Positions 30,382 through 39,054 of a stretch of DNA of 64,000 nucleotides are shown one piece after another; positions within the stretch are counted from its first letter, which is position 1, and each line of letters opens with the position of its first letter. Location of the stretch: contig NZ_ML136872.1 in the NCBI RefSeq assembly GCF_004009905.1, positions 1 through 64,000 of the forward strand, read 5' to 3'. A program made the position numbers and the translations under genes. The stretch is from Lactobacillus xujianguonis. Lineage in GTDB: Bacteria > Bacillota > Bacilli > Lactobacillales > Lactobacillaceae. The notes under the pieces were generated by a model. The model saw nothing but the letters and a program-made list of their open reading frames with translations, ran no database searches and was not told the DNA's origin.

Positions 30382-31407
30382 TTATTTCATTTGTTCGCGA
30401 ACTTCGGCAGCAAAGTCTTCTTGCTTCTTTTCGATACCTTCACCAACTTCATAACGTTGGAAAGCAACTAACTTAGCGCCCTTTTCTTTCAAGAATTCGC
30501 CAACAGTCTTGCTGTCATCCATGATGTAGTCTTGTGATAAAACAGCAAATTGCTTATCAACTTGAGTGTTATCATCGATGAAACGTTGCATCTTACCTGG
30601 AATAATTCTGTCCCAGATCTTTTCTGGCTTACCTTCTTCTTTAAGTTCAGCCTTGATGTCTTCCTTAGCCTTAGCTAAAACATCATCAGTTAATTGCTTT
30701 TCTGAACCGAATTCGTGGTGTGGCAATGGCTTCTTGTGTACCAAAGCACGACTTTCGTTATCTTGATCAATCTTGTGGTTCATCACAGCTAATTGATCAG
30801 CGATGAATTGGTCGTCCAATTCTTCAGGTGAGATAACCTTAGGCTTCATTGCAGCGATGTGCATTGCTAAGTGCTTAGCTGTAGCAGCGTCAGCACCTTC
30901 TAAGACAGTGATAACACCGATTTGGCCACCATTGTGTTGGTATGCACCAAATTCTTGGTCATCATTCTTTTCTTCCAATGCGAAACGACGCAATACAATC
31001 TTTTCACCGATAGTGGCAGTAGCATTAACAAATGCTTGGTCTAAAGTTGAACCATCGTCCATCTTTAATTCCTTAGCTGCTTCCATATCAGCAGGTTGAC
31101 CTTCAGCAATGGTCTTAGTAGCTGCCTTTACCAAGTTAACGAACTTGTCGTTTGAAGAAACAAAGTCAGTTTCTGAGTTAACTTCAGTAATAGCTGCAAC
31201 ATTACCGTCAACATAAACACCAGTTAAACCTTCAGCTGCAACACGGTCTGCCTTCTTAGCAGCCTTAGCCATACCTTTATCACGAAGGTATTGAACAGCC
31301 TTGTCCATGTCACCGTCAACTTCAACCAATGCCTTCTTAGCGTCCATAACGCCGGCACCGGTACGTTCACGTAATTCTTTAACTAATTTTGCAGTAATTT
31401 GTGCCAT
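30382..31407 (-). CDS. tsf: Elongation factor Ts
   Basis: Guanine nucleotide exchange factor for EF-Tu. The protein has an N-terminal UBA-like domain ([16 protein letters not shown]) and the TDFV motif within [12 protein letters not shown] that contacts EF-Tu, followed by the core and coiled-coil domains. At 341 residues it is longer than B. subtilis EF-Ts (293), as in other lactobacilli. It follows rpsB by 35 bases without a terminator. Confidence 0.97.
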   Translation of the reverse strand: MAQITAKLVKELRERTGAGVMDAKKALVEVDGDMDKAVQYLRDKGMAKAAKKADRVAAEGLTGVYVDGNVAAITEVNSETDFVSSNDKFVNLVKAATKTIAEGQPADMEAAKELKMDDGSTLDQAFVNATATIGEKIVLRRFALEEKNDDQEFGAYQHNGGQIGVITVLEGADAATAKHLAMHIAAMKPKVISPEELDDQFIADQLAVMNHKIDQDNESRALVHKKPLPHHEFGSEKQLTDDVLAKAKEDIKAELKEEGKPEKIWDRIIPGKMQRFIDDNTQVDKQFAVLSQDYIMDDSKTVGEFLKEKGAKLVAFQRYEVGEGIEKKQEDFAAEVREQMK

Positions 31408-31442
31408 TAATATAGACCCTCCTACGGAACTAATAGTAAAAA

Positions 31443-32219
31443 CTAGTCTTCGTCGTGTTCTTCAGCACCAACGATTTCATCCTTACCGTCAGCACCTTCA
31501 GCAAAGTCAACTTCAAGACTTGAATCAGCATCGTCTTTACCTTGCTTGCCTTCGATAATGGCATCAGCCATTGCGCCAGCGATCAAACGGATAGCACGGA
31601 TAGCATCATCGTTTGATGGGATAATTACATCGATTGGGTCTGGATCAGTGTTAGTGTCAACCATAGCAACAACTGGAATACCCAAGATGTTAGCTTCGTG
31701 AACAGCGATCTTTTCCTTCTTAGGATCTACTACGAACAATACGTCTGGAATTCTAGGCATATCTTCGATACCACCTAAGAATCTTTCAAGCTTGTCCATT
31801 TCCTTAGTTAAAAGAGCAACTTCCTTCTTTGGAAGAACATCAAAGGTACCGTCTTGTGACATTTCCTTTAATTGCTTTAATCTCTTAACACGGCTTTGAA
31901 TAGTAGTCCAGTTAGTCAAAGTACCACCTAACCAACGTTGGTTTACGTAGTATTGACCTGCACGGGTTGCTTCTTCAGCAATTGAGTCTTGAGCTTGCTT
32001 CTTAGTACCTACAAACAAGAAGACACCGTCTTCTTGAGCAACGGCCTTCATGAAGTTGTAAGCATCATCTAACATCTTGATAGTCTTTTGCAAGTCAATG
32101 ATGTAGATACCATTTCTTTGAGTAAAAATGTAAGGAGCCATCTTAGGGTTCCAACGACGAGTTTGGTGACCAAAGTGGACACCTGCTTCAAGCAATTGCT
32201 TCATAGTAACAACTGACAT
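31443..32219 (-). CDS. rpsB: 30S ribosomal protein S2
   Basis: Small-subunit protein S2, which also recruits S1-like factors. The start is the ATG at 32219, giving 258 residues, with AGGAGG upstream. The open frame continues 39 codons further, but that part is the structured leader. Conserved: [29 protein letters not shown], and [19 protein letters not shown]. The C-terminus carries an acidic extension rich in D and E. Confidence 0.97.
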   Translation of the reverse strand: MSVVTMKQLLEAGVHFGHQTRRWNPKMAPYIFTQRNGIYIIDLQKTIKMLDDAYNFMKAVAQEDGVFLFVGTKKQAQDSIAEEATRAGQYYVNQRWLGGTLTNWTTIQSRVKRLKQLKEMSQDGTFDVLPKKEVALLTKEMDKLERFLGGIEDMPRIPDVLFVVDPKKEKIAVHEANILGIPVVAMVDTNTDPDPIDVIIPSNDDAIRAIRLIAGAMADAIIEGKQGKDDADSSLEVDFAEGADGKDEIVGAEEHDED

Positions 32220-32338
32220 AAATAAATTCCTCCTAGGTTTTAATCCTCTCAAGCGTTCATTTCGATATCTGACCACTACCCTGGGCACCACGATATCGAT
32301 CGCTCTTGATGTGTTTTCTTTGTATGCACGCAGCATAC
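32220..32338 (-). promoter_or_regulatory. Structured 5' leader of rpsB, candidate S2 autoregulatory RNA
   Basis: From the predicted start to the AGGAGG box the minus strand folds well: GTATGC-TGCGT-GCATAC near the 5' end, then a nested element in which TCAAG-AGCG pairs with CGCTTGA and, inside it, CGATATC pairs with GATATCG enclosing a G-rich interior (GTGGTGCCC..GGGTAGTGG). The element ends 20 bases before the ribosome binding site. Ribosomal-protein operons are often regulated by binding of their own product to such leaders; that role here is inferred. Confidence 0.55.
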
Positions 32339-32344
32339 CTAAAC

Positions 32345-32373
32345 ATCATACAAAAATCACGTTTTAAATGCAA
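32345..32373 (-). promoter_or_regulatory. Promoter of rpsB-tsf
   Basis: TTGCAT (32368-32373) and TATGAT (32345-32350) on the minus strand, 17 bases apart. The -35 box directly follows the stop codon of the methyltransferase gene. Confidence 0.75.
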
Positions 32374-32374
32374 G

Positions 32375-33406
32375 CTAAAATTTTACATTATGTTCGCGCA
32401 AGAATTTTTTCTTCCATGCTCTCGTATGATGCTTAAACCAATATTCACGCTTCAAGGCCAAACGCTTATCATCAAACTTCTCGTGATAAATCATTTTAAC
32501 CGGCCGGCGCGATTTGGTGTATTTTGCTCCTTTACCGCTATTATGCATTTTTAAGCGGTGAGCCAAATCATTGGTAAAACCACCATAAAAACTACCATCA
32601 TTGCAAAGTAAAACATAGAAATAATAATCCCCTGCATTATCATGCTTTGCTTTATCCTCAGGTGTCTCACGCAAAATTCGCTGTAACTCTGGCTGATATG
32701 CTCCCGTTTTGTCATGCACTTCGATTGCATCCTTAATTACCGTTCCATCAAAAGCAGTATGCTTAACTGCCTCGATAATCATTAAATTTGCATCTTCACC
32801 GCGATGAGACACAAAAGGCTGCACCATTTTGACGCTCAAGTCATGCTTCATACAGTAGTAGCAAATTTCTCCTAAACGCTCAGGGCGATGAACCATGAAC
32901 ATTTTGCCTTTCATCTTGAGTAATCGACTTGAAACTTCAATAATTTGTTCTAAATTAATCAAAATCTCGTGGCGAGCAATTGCCTTCTTTTCATCTGGGT
33001 TCACCTCATGACCCTTCGGCACTTTGAAATATGGGGGATTTACCACAACCACGTCATACGAATCTTTGCGTAAAAACTTCGGCGCATTTAAAACATTGTC
33101 TTCATGAACTGTAATCCTGTTTTCCATATGATTGAGGGCAATTGAACGCCGAGCTTGGGAAGCAATTTCTGGCTGAATTTCAACCGCATCATATTTTGCC
33201 CGATTAAAATAAGCCATATACATGGTGGCAGCACAATTCCCTGAACATAATTCCGCCACTTTATTGCGATCATGAATCGCCTTTTTTGCCCAATGGGCCA
33301 GGAATAAAGTATCTGAAGAAAAGCTAAAAGCTGTCTTATCTTGAATTATTTGTAGGCTATCGCTATACATATAATCAATGCGTTCATTTTTACCAAGTTC
33401 AACCAT
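32375..33406 (-). CDS. Fused tRNA1(Val) A37 N6-methyltransferase-like protein and GIY-YIG domain
   Basis: A 343-residue two-domain protein. Residues 1-245 are a class I SAM-dependent methyltransferase of the TrmN6/YabB type, with the N6-adenine motif NPPYF and the SAM-binding stretch VAELCSGN in place of a GxGxG loop. Residues 258-343 are a GIY-YIG nuclease-family domain of the YazA/UPF0213 type, with YYFYVLLCNDGSFYGGFTND, the basic R-LKMHNSGKGAKYTK and an RRP motif. In B. subtilis the two parts are separate neighbouring genes (yabB, yazA); here they are one chain. No ORF break or ribosome site separates them. The role of the GIY-YIG part is unknown. Confidence 0.88.
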   Translation of the reverse strand: MVELGKNERIDYMYSDSLQIIQDKTAFSFSSDTLFLAHWAKKAIHDRNKVAELCSGNCAATMYMAYFNRAKYDAVEIQPEIASQARRSIALNHMENRITVHEDNVLNAPKFLRKDSYDVVVVNPPYFKVPKGHEVNPDEKKAIARHEILINLEQIIEVSSRLLKMKGKMFMVHRPERLGEICYYCMKHDLSVKMVQPFVSHRGEDANLMIIEAVKHTAFDGTVIKDAIEVHDKTGAYQPELQRILRETPEDKAKHDNAGDYYFYVLLCNDGSFYGGFTNDLAHRLKMHNSGKGAKYTKSRRPVKMIYHEKFDDKRLALKREYWFKHHTRAWKKKFLREHNVKF

Positions 33407-33433
33407 AAGATTTTATCCTCTCAAATTCTCTGC

Positions 33434-33439
33434 TATAAT
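33434..33439 (+). promoter_or_regulatory. -10 element of the plsC promoter
   Basis: A perfect TATAAT lies 25 bases before the plsC ATG in the 57-base divergent gap. The -35 region (TTTTAT at 33411-33416) is weak. Confidence 0.5.
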
Positions 33440-33463
33440 ATCTTACAACAATTGGAGGAAATT

Positions 33464-34078
33464 ATGTTTTATCGATTTATACGTCCGATCGTCAGATTCA
33501 TCATTTGGGTCTTGAATGGACACTTACACGTTCATCATAAAGATCGTTTACCAGAAGGAAATTATATTTTAGTTGCACCACACCGTACTTGGTGGGAGCC
33601 TGTCTTGTTTGCCTTAGCTGCCAGCCCAATGGAATTCATGTTTATGGCAAAAATTGAATTATTTAAGAATCCAGTTTTACGTTTTATTTTGAACCATTCA
33701 CATGCCTTTCCAGTGGATCGAAAGCATCCCGGTCCATCAGTGCTAAAAATTCCAGTTAAAGGACTAAAAGAAGGAAAACTTTCATTAATTATTTTCCCTT
33801 CAGGCACACGCCACTCAGCTAAACTAAAAAGTGGTGCCTTAGTGATTGCCAAATTATCAAAAAAGCCACTGGTTCCGGTTGTTTATCAAGGACCATTAAC
33901 CTTTAAGGGATTACTCAAGCGTGAGCCGATGGAAATTTGCTTTGGCGAACCAATTGAAATTGATCGGAAGATGAAAATGACCAAGGAAAATGAAGCTAAG
34001 TATGACCAAATCATGCAAGACGCTTGGAATAAACTTGATCAAGAACAAAATCCAGATTTCCACTACGTTGCTAAATAG
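33464..34078 (+). CDS. plsC: 1-acyl-sn-glycerol-3-phosphate acyltransferase
   Basis: Acylates lysophosphatidic acid to phosphatidic acid, the substrate of CdsA. The protein of 204 residues has an N-terminal membrane segment and the acyltransferase motifs: HRTWWEP (an H-x4-E variant of the usual HX4D), FPVDRK and FPSGTR, where the family usually has FPEGTR. The ATG at 33464 has GGAGG eight bases upstream; a TTG four codons earlier overlaps that site. It is followed after 11 bases by a gene of unknown function. Confidence 0.88.
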   Translation: MFYRFIRPIVRFIIWVLNGHLHVHHKDRLPEGNYILVAPHRTWWEPVLFALAASPMEFMFMAKIELFKNPVLRFILNHSHAFPVDRKHPGPSVLKIPVKGLKEGKLSLIIFPSGTRHSAKLKSGALVIAKLSKKPLVPVVYQGPLTFKGLLKREPMEICFGEPIEIDRKMKMTKENEAKYDQIMQDAWNKLDQEQNPDFHYVAK

Positions 34079-34089
34079 GAGAGAAAACT

Positions 34090-34485
34090 ATGACAGAGCA
34101 AAACAATTCCAAAGAACTCGCAAGTGCACTTGAAGCTGAAAAGCACGAAAGTCCTCAAATGCTTGCAGAGGCACTGCGAGAAGTGATGCTTTATCTTCAT
34201 GATGAGAATAATAATCCTGTTTCACTAAGTATGGAATTATATAATCTTGGAATCAGAGACGAAAAAGTAAAAGATAAATTGCTTTTAAAAACAATTGAAG
34301 TTTATAATCATACTGAAAATCCTGAGAATTTGACTTTAGCTGATTTCACTAAGGAATTTAAAAAGATTCATCCTTTTTTAAATTTTGATCCAATTACTGC
34401 TTACATTTTAAATTGGATCGGACGATGGCAAGCACCAAAGATTTATCCACTAGCACAAGATTTAATGAGTGAGCTTGAAAACTAA
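34090..34485 (+). CDS. Uncharacterised protein downstream of plsC
   Basis: A 131-residue acidic, apparently soluble and helical protein that I do not recognise. It has no signal peptide or membrane segment. The C-terminal part with IHPFLNFDPITAYILNWIGRWQ is the most distinctive. Its ATG is preceded by AGGAG and lies 11 bases after plsC, so it is probably co-transcribed and ends at a strong terminator. Confidence 0.8.
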   Translation: MTEQNNSKELASALEAEKHESPQMLAEALREVMLYLHDENNNPVSLSMELYNLGIRDEKVKDKLLLKTIEVYNHTENPENLTLADFTKEFKKIHPFLNFDPITAYILNWIGRWQAPKIYPLAQDLMSELEN

Positions 34486-34499
34486 TAATTAACCAAAAA

Positions 34500-34526
34500 G
34501 ACCGAGAAAAATCTCGGCCTTTTTTT
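34500..34526. terminator. Bidirectional terminator between the plsC unit and the ABC exporter genes
   Basis: CCGAGA (34502-34507) pairs with TCTCGG (34512-34517) in a longer imperfect stem, followed by seven Ts on the plus strand and an A-run on the left for the minus strand. Confidence 0.8.
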
Positions 34527-36105
34527 ACTTTTCTAAAAATATCTCACGATCAAATAAATCTCGCATTCTTTCGCTAAAATTATGAGCAATAAAAACGATA
34601 GTTGCATCAGTTTGCACTAACTTTTGCAAAATTTTCATCGTTGCTTGCCGATCAATTGCACTAGTTTCCTCATCAATTAAGAGCATTTTGCTACGGTGAA
34701 TTTGTCCACGGGCAAGGACAATCTTCTGCCGTTGACCACCTGAAACATTCAGCTGATCTAAATTGATAACCGTTTCTTTTCCTTTATCAAAACTATTTAA
34801 ATCTTTTTTCAATTCTACTTTAGCTAATGCCTGATCAACTTGTCCTGTTAGGCTTTGATCAAACATGGTGACATTCTCACTAATGCTAGCTGGAAACAAA
34901 ACAGGTTCTTGGGGCAAATAAGTGATTTCATTGAGTTTGGGAGTAATCTCCTCATTTTCTTGATCAAAATAATGAATTTTGCCACTAGAAGGTGTAAGTT
35001 CACCTAACAACAATTTAAATAAAGTCGACTTTCCTGCACCTGAATCACCGGTTAGTAATATTTTTTCACCAGGATTAATTTTAAGATCAGGAAAAGTCAA
35101 TTTCTCACCATTAGCGAAGTTAATTGCAAGTTTGTCGGTAGCAATTCCCCAAGGTGCCTGTCCAGCAGCATTCTTTTTAGGAATAATTTTACTTTTTTCG
35201 GCCATAATCGTTTGCCGCAATGACTGGCTAGAATTAATCCTACCCAAGTTATCAGCAATCCCCTGCAAAGAGCCAAATAAATCCGAACTAAAATTACCGA
35301 TACTAGCCACAAGGCCAAAACTAGCTAGGTTATTGACTACTAAAAAGGCAGTTAATAAAAAGATCAAGGCATCCCCGATGGAATATGCCAATTGATTGAG
35401 ATAATCCAATTCCTGATCAACCTTTTGCTTCTGCACATTAGCCTGCTCTACTCGGTTAGAACTAGCAGTAACGACCGCAAAAAGATGATTAAAGGCTAAG
35501 TATCTTCTGACCTCAGAAAAACCAATTAACCAATCCCCCAAAGTCTTCAAATAGTTTTCATTAGCAGCTGACACCCTTTGGGTAGCCTTTTGCAAAGCTT
35601 TACTCATAACTTTGGGCAATAAAATTTGTACTGCCGCAAAAATCAAACAAGCAACTAATAATGACCACTGAAAAGTAAACAAACTAACCGCTACAACCAA
35701 AATACTTGCTAACATTCCGGCAATCTTTCTGATTGATAGTAAATAATCCTGTGCCAATAAATTGAGATCATTAGTCATTCGACTCTGCACTTTAGCAATT
35801 TTAAGCTCTTGCTGCGTTTCAAAATAGTGATCTGTTAGCTCTTGTCGAATTAAGTGCAAATAGTCTTGAGTATGCCTTTGCCATAGAATATTTGACCATG
35901 TAAGGACTAAGTAAGACACTACCCAGCAAGCTAATTGCCCACCAGTCCAGATAAAGAACCAAGTTAGTTGCTTTTGCCGAACGGCATTGAATTGCCAAGT
36001 CAAAAACAAACTAGCTGACACACCCGCTAAGGCGCCTAAAACTTGGAACGACAAACTAACAATAAAGCGGAACGGATTTAGCTTAAATAATTCTTTTAAG
36101 TTCAT
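34525..36105 (-). CDS. ABC exporter half-transporter, second subunit
   Basis: A 526-residue half-transporter: six membrane segments (1-300) fused to a nucleotide-binding domain with Walker A GDSGAGKST, Q-loop YLPQE, signature NVSGGQRQ, Walker B MLLIDEETSAID and the H-loop IAHNF. Its start overlaps the stop of the upstream paralogue by one base (TAATG), so the two very probably form a heterodimer. The type (ABC-B-like export) covers lipids, peptides and drugs; the substrate is not readable. The attenuator-like leader in front of the pair suggests a role in drug or peptide stress. Confidence 0.9.
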   Translation of the reverse strand: MNLKELFKLNPFRFIVSLSFQVLGALAGVSASLFLTWQFNAVRQKQLTWFFIWTGGQLACWVVSYLVLTWSNILWQRHTQDYLHLIRQELTDHYFETQQELKIAKVQSRMTNDLNLLAQDYLLSIRKIAGMLASILVVAVSLFTFQWSLLVACLIFAAVQILLPKVMSKALQKATQRVSAANENYLKTLGDWLIGFSEVRRYLAFNHLFAVVTASSNRVEQANVQKQKVDQELDYLNQLAYSIGDALIFLLTAFLVVNNLASFGLVASIGNFSSDLFGSLQGIADNLGRINSSQSLRQTIMAEKSKIIPKKNAAGQAPWGIATDKLAINFANGEKLTFPDLKINPGEKILLTGDSGAGKSTLFKLLLGELTPSSGKIHYFDQENEEITPKLNEITYLPQEPVLFPASISENVTMFDQSLTGQVDQALAKVELKKDLNSFDKGKETVINLDQLNVSGGQRQKIVLARGQIHRSKMLLIDEETSAIDRQATMKILQKLVQTDATIVFIAHNFSERMRDLFDREIFLEK

Positions 36106-37688
36106 TATTTTTGTCCTCTCTCCAAGTGAATTTCGCGCGCAAATAAATTTCGCTGTTCTGGCGTCAAGTTATGAGCAACCATCATTACTGTTGCCTGTGA
36201 AAGCACGATTGTTTGCAAAATCTCGGTTGTGGCCGTTTGATCAATTGCGCTGGTTGCTTCATCAAGCAAAAGCCAGGATTTGTTTGCAATTAAAGTCCGC
36301 ATTAAAACCACTTTTTGTCGTTGACCACCTGAAAGGATATTTTTCTCAGGATCAATTTTAGTTAATAAGCCTTGTTGCAATTTATCTTGATCTGATTTAA
36401 AAGCAGTCTCAGTAACTACGTGGGGGACAGCTTTTTCTAAATCAGGCTTAAACATTGTGATATTGTCCTGGATTGTTCCCGGAAACATGATCAAATCCTG
36501 TGCTAAATAATCAACTTGCGCTAAATTCGGCTTGATCAAGCAATTATTTTTATCCAAATAAGTCACTTGCCCGGTCTCCGGAACAAGCTGTCCAAGTATC
36601 ACTTTTAACAAAGTTGATTTACCAGTCCCACTGTCGCCTGTGAGCAATACTTTTTCTCCACGTTTAATTGAAAAATCAGGATAAGTAATCACTTCATTAT
36701 TCTCATATTTCACACTGAGATTTTGCACCCGAATTGTCTCAATTTGGTCAATTCCAACTTTTTTACTTAGTTGAAGTTCACTTTGAAGGGACACTAATTT
36801 ATCTCTGAGCTTTTTGGTTGACCGCAGTTCAGTATAGGTATTAACGTTTTGCGTTACTGTATAAAAAACACCATTGGCAAAATAGCCTGCGGTTAAGATT
36901 GCACCCAAACTCACTTGATGTTGATAGAATAAAAGCCCGGCGATTACTGGGACACCAATTCTGCCCAAAATATCAAATGCGCCACTGACAATTGAGAGAT
37001 AACTCATTAAGCGCTGTTCTTGATATGACTTCTCTTCCAAGTCACGACTAGGTTGTTCGATCTTCAACTTGAGAATGTGTTTCTTCTCAAAACGCCGCAA
37101 TTCATCTAGTCCCTGGAACCAATGCGCAATCGTCTGAAGAAACTTACTATTAGCAGCTGAAACGGCAGCCGTTTTTGCACTAGTATATTTTTCAAAAAAT
37201 TTAGGTACCATAATTGCTAAAGTGGTAATCAGTAATGAATACGCAACTAACAGCCAGTGAAAAGTGAACAAGGTTCCAATCGTTAAAATGACATAGATCG
37301 AATCACAGGCAAAAAAGAATAAACGATCAAAATAGCGTTCTTGCACCATTTGTAAGTCATTTCCAAGATTATTTTCCATCGTCGAAAGTTCTGTGGGCTG
37401 ACTATAATAATGCTTAAGAATTTTTGCTCTAACTTGATGGAACAAGGCTTGCGTCTGTTTAGTAGATTGCACACTAGCCACATTGAAGCTAACGTTACAA
37501 ATCTGCCCGCAAATAAATTGCACTAAGAGCAACAGCAAAAAATAATTAAACTTACCTTGACTGATAGCATTCAGTTGCGGACTGGTTAAATATGTATAAA
37601 CTGTTGTCATGACTTGCGTCAACGTGACTGTCATTAAGACAAAAAGAGCACGCCGAGGATTAGTCTTAAAGTATTCTTTTAAACCCAT
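36105..37688 (-). CDS. ABC exporter half-transporter, first subunit
   Basis: 527 residues with the same layout as its partner: membrane domain (1-300), then Walker A GDSGTGKST, Q-loop YLAQD, signature LSGGQRQ, Walker B WLLLDEATSAID and the H-loop VAHNL. Both subunits carry apparently complete catalytic sites, so this is not an obviously degenerate-site heterodimer. The ATG has AAAAGGAAA upstream. Transcription starts in the long leader to the right (to 38018), which holds a leader peptide and competing hairpins. A third related transporter is at 60531-62138. Confidence 0.9.
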   Translation of the reverse strand: MGLKEYFKTNPRRALFVLMTVTLTQVMTTVYTYLTSPQLNAISQGKFNYFLLLLLVQFICGQICNVSFNVASVQSTKQTQALFHQVRAKILKHYYSQPTELSTMENNLGNDLQMVQERYFDRLFFFACDSIYVILTIGTLFTFHWLLVAYSLLITTLAIMVPKFFEKYTSAKTAAVSAANSKFLQTIAHWFQGLDELRRFEKKHILKLKIEQPSRDLEEKSYQEQRLMSYLSIVSGAFDILGRIGVPVIAGLLFYQHQVSLGAILTAGYFANGVFYTVTQNVNTYTELRSTKKLRDKLVSLQSELQLSKKVGIDQIETIRVQNLSVKYENNEVITYPDFSIKRGEKVLLTGDSGTGKSTLLKVILGQLVPETGQVTYLDKNNCLIKPNLAQVDYLAQDLIMFPGTIQDNITMFKPDLEKAVPHVVTETAFKSDQDKLQQGLLTKIDPEKNILSGGQRQKVVLMRTLIANKSWLLLDEATSAIDQTATTEILQTIVLSQATVMMVAHNLTPEQRNLFAREIHLERGQK

Positions 37689-37756
37689 TATTTTCTTTTT
37701 CCTTTTCTTTGTAGATCTTAATTAGGCGAAAAAATAATCTCTAACTCGATTTGTTG

Positions 37757-37932
37757 CAAAGAAAAAGCACTGTTAATTAGCGTCATCTTCTAATTAGCAG
37801 TGCCACAAATAATGGTTAGTTTCGGTGAGAAGACTAGCCAGAATTCATTTACTGCTAATATCAGATTTAAAAATGGGTACACTAAATAAGCTTAATTAGG
37901 TACTTTCATTTAAACAACAAATCAGATATTAG
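37757..37932 (-). promoter_or_regulatory. Ribosome-mediated attenuator in the ABC exporter leader
   Basis: On the minus strand four segments occur in order. Segment 1, CTAATATCTGATTT (37919-37932), starts inside the last sense codon of the leader peptide. Segment 2, AAATCTGATATTAGCAGT (37851-37868), pairs with segment 1 at 13 of 14 positions. Segment 3, GCACTGCTAATTAG (37790-37803), can pair with ATTAGCAGT of segment 2 over 9 perfect base pairs. Segment 4, CTAATTAACAGTGC (37767-37780), pairs with segment 3 at 13 of 14, with a 9-base loop, followed by TTTTTCTTT (37758-37766). So 1:2 permits the 3:4 terminator, while 2:3 prevents it. The mechanism is inferred from this geometry. Confidence 0.75.
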
Positions 37933-37952
37933 AGATTCAGTAAACGAATCAT
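37929..37952 (-). CDS. Leader peptide of the ABC exporter operon (7 codons)
   Basis: ATG-ATT-CGT-TTA-CTG-AAT-CTC-TAA encodes MIRLLNL. It has a clear ribosome binding site, AAGAGGAA (37961-37968), 8 bases before the ATG. Its last sense codon and stop overlap segment 1 of the attenuator, so a ribosome held on it would mask that segment. Three of seven codons are Leu, one Arg. Short Arg/Leu-rich leaders are known before erm- and ABC-F-type resistance genes; similarity in style is suggestive only. Confidence 0.65.
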   Translation of the reverse strand: MIRLLNL

Positions 37953-37990
37953 ATGGCAAATTCCTCTTATTTCTATTAATTGTTGTTATT

Positions 37991-38018
37991 AGAATATCAT
38001 ATTCTTTTAATTTTGCAA
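37991..38018 (-). promoter_or_regulatory. Promoter of the ABC exporter leader
   Basis: TTGCAA (38013-38018) and TATTCT (37991-37996) on the minus strand, 16 bases apart, giving a leader of about 295 bases before the exporter ATG. The rest of the gap to 38185 is AT-rich and should hold the promoter of the divergent aac(3)-like gene; I see no clear one. Confidence 0.55.
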
Positions 38019-38185
38019 CGCTATGAAGAAAATATTTTTCATGTTACACTACGAATATCATTTAAGACAGAAAGCTGAACAATAAGATGAGTAACAAAAA
38101 AATTAAAATCAATGATTGTCAAAGTAAAGCAAGAGTAATTTCATTCAGACCAAGTCAATAACGTTTTTATAGAAAAGGAAACAAA

Positions 38186-39015
38186 ATGTCTGAAAAACAA
38201 ATTACTACAATTACTAGCAAAAACGACTTTAAGCAAGCCTTAAAGCAATTAGATGTGAAAGAAAGCGATGCGTGCATCGTTCATACTGCTCTTAGCAAGT
38301 TTAACTATGTTCCTGGTGGACCTGAAAGCTTAGTTAGAGCTTTAAAAGAAACACTAGCTCATGGAACCTTGATGATGGTGTCTGAGGTTTCGACAAATTG
38401 TGATCCCGCAACTTGGGAATATCCACCTGTCAGAAAAGACTTAATCCAAGTTGTTCGTGATTCAATGCCACCTTATGATCCCTTAACTTCAGTTACTGAT
38501 GGAATTGGTATCACACCTGAATACTTTCGTAGTTTAACAGGAGTTATCAGAAGTACTCATCCCTACTTGCCGATCGCTATTTGGGGTAAAAATGCAACTG
38601 AAATTGCACACAAACAACCTTTAAACATGCCATACGGGATTGACAGTCCACTAGATTACCTTTATCAACACAACGGAAAAATTATTTTTCTCGGAACTGA
38701 TTACGAAACTTGTACGATATTTCATTACGCCGAGTCTACTATTCTATTAATCGTAAAACTGAAACTTGTTCTGCTGCAACTGGTATTGGTAAAGATGGTA
38801 AAACAACTTGGACTAACTACCAAAACATTGATATGGATTCATATGATGATTTTAATGAACTAGGAGCTGCTTTTGAAAAAGCACATCCTAACGCATGGCA
38901 AGAAACGCAATTAAATCATGGATTAATCAAAGTGATTGACGTTAAACCTCTGGTTCAATTTGCTAGAAAATGGTTTAAAGACAAAGATCAAAAATTTGGT
39001 AATAGTTTAGACTAA
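38186..39015 (+). pseudogene. Frameshifted aminoglycoside N(3)-acetyltransferase-like gene
   Basis: The first frame (38186 to about 38735) carries the AAC(3) pattern: VHTALSKFNYVPGGPESLVRAL, GTLMM, DPATWEYPP, PPYDPLTS, GVIRSTHPYLPIAIWG and GSPLDYLY equivalents, ending with IFHYAES. The rest of the family sequence (RVYYSINRKTETCSA to the stop at 39015) is in another frame. The break is at about 38728-38738, where a few bases seem to be missing. Such proteins acetylate aminoglycosides, but many chromosomal homologues have other substrates. As read, the gene would make a truncated protein with a wrong tail. It diverges from the ABC exporter leader. Confidence 0.85.
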
Positions 39016-39020
39016 TTTAA

Positions 39021-39054
39021 AAGGAAGAGCTGTTTTAAGGCTCTTCCCTTTTTT
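39021..39054. terminator. Terminator between the aac(3)-like gene and mqsA-like gene
   Basis: GGAAGAGC (39023-39030) pairs with GCTCTTCC (39040-39047), followed by CTTTTTT on the plus strand; an A-rich left flank serves the minus strand. Confidence 0.8.

Noticed and set aside
32220-32336. 39-codon N-terminal extension of rpsB
   Set aside because: The region is a structured leader after a good promoter, and S2 proteins start at the downstream ATG with AGGAGG.
34525-37688. ABC exporter pair as a bacteriocin transporter with protease domain
   Set aside because: No N-terminal C39 peptidase domain and no leader-peptide precursor with a double-glycine motif nearby.
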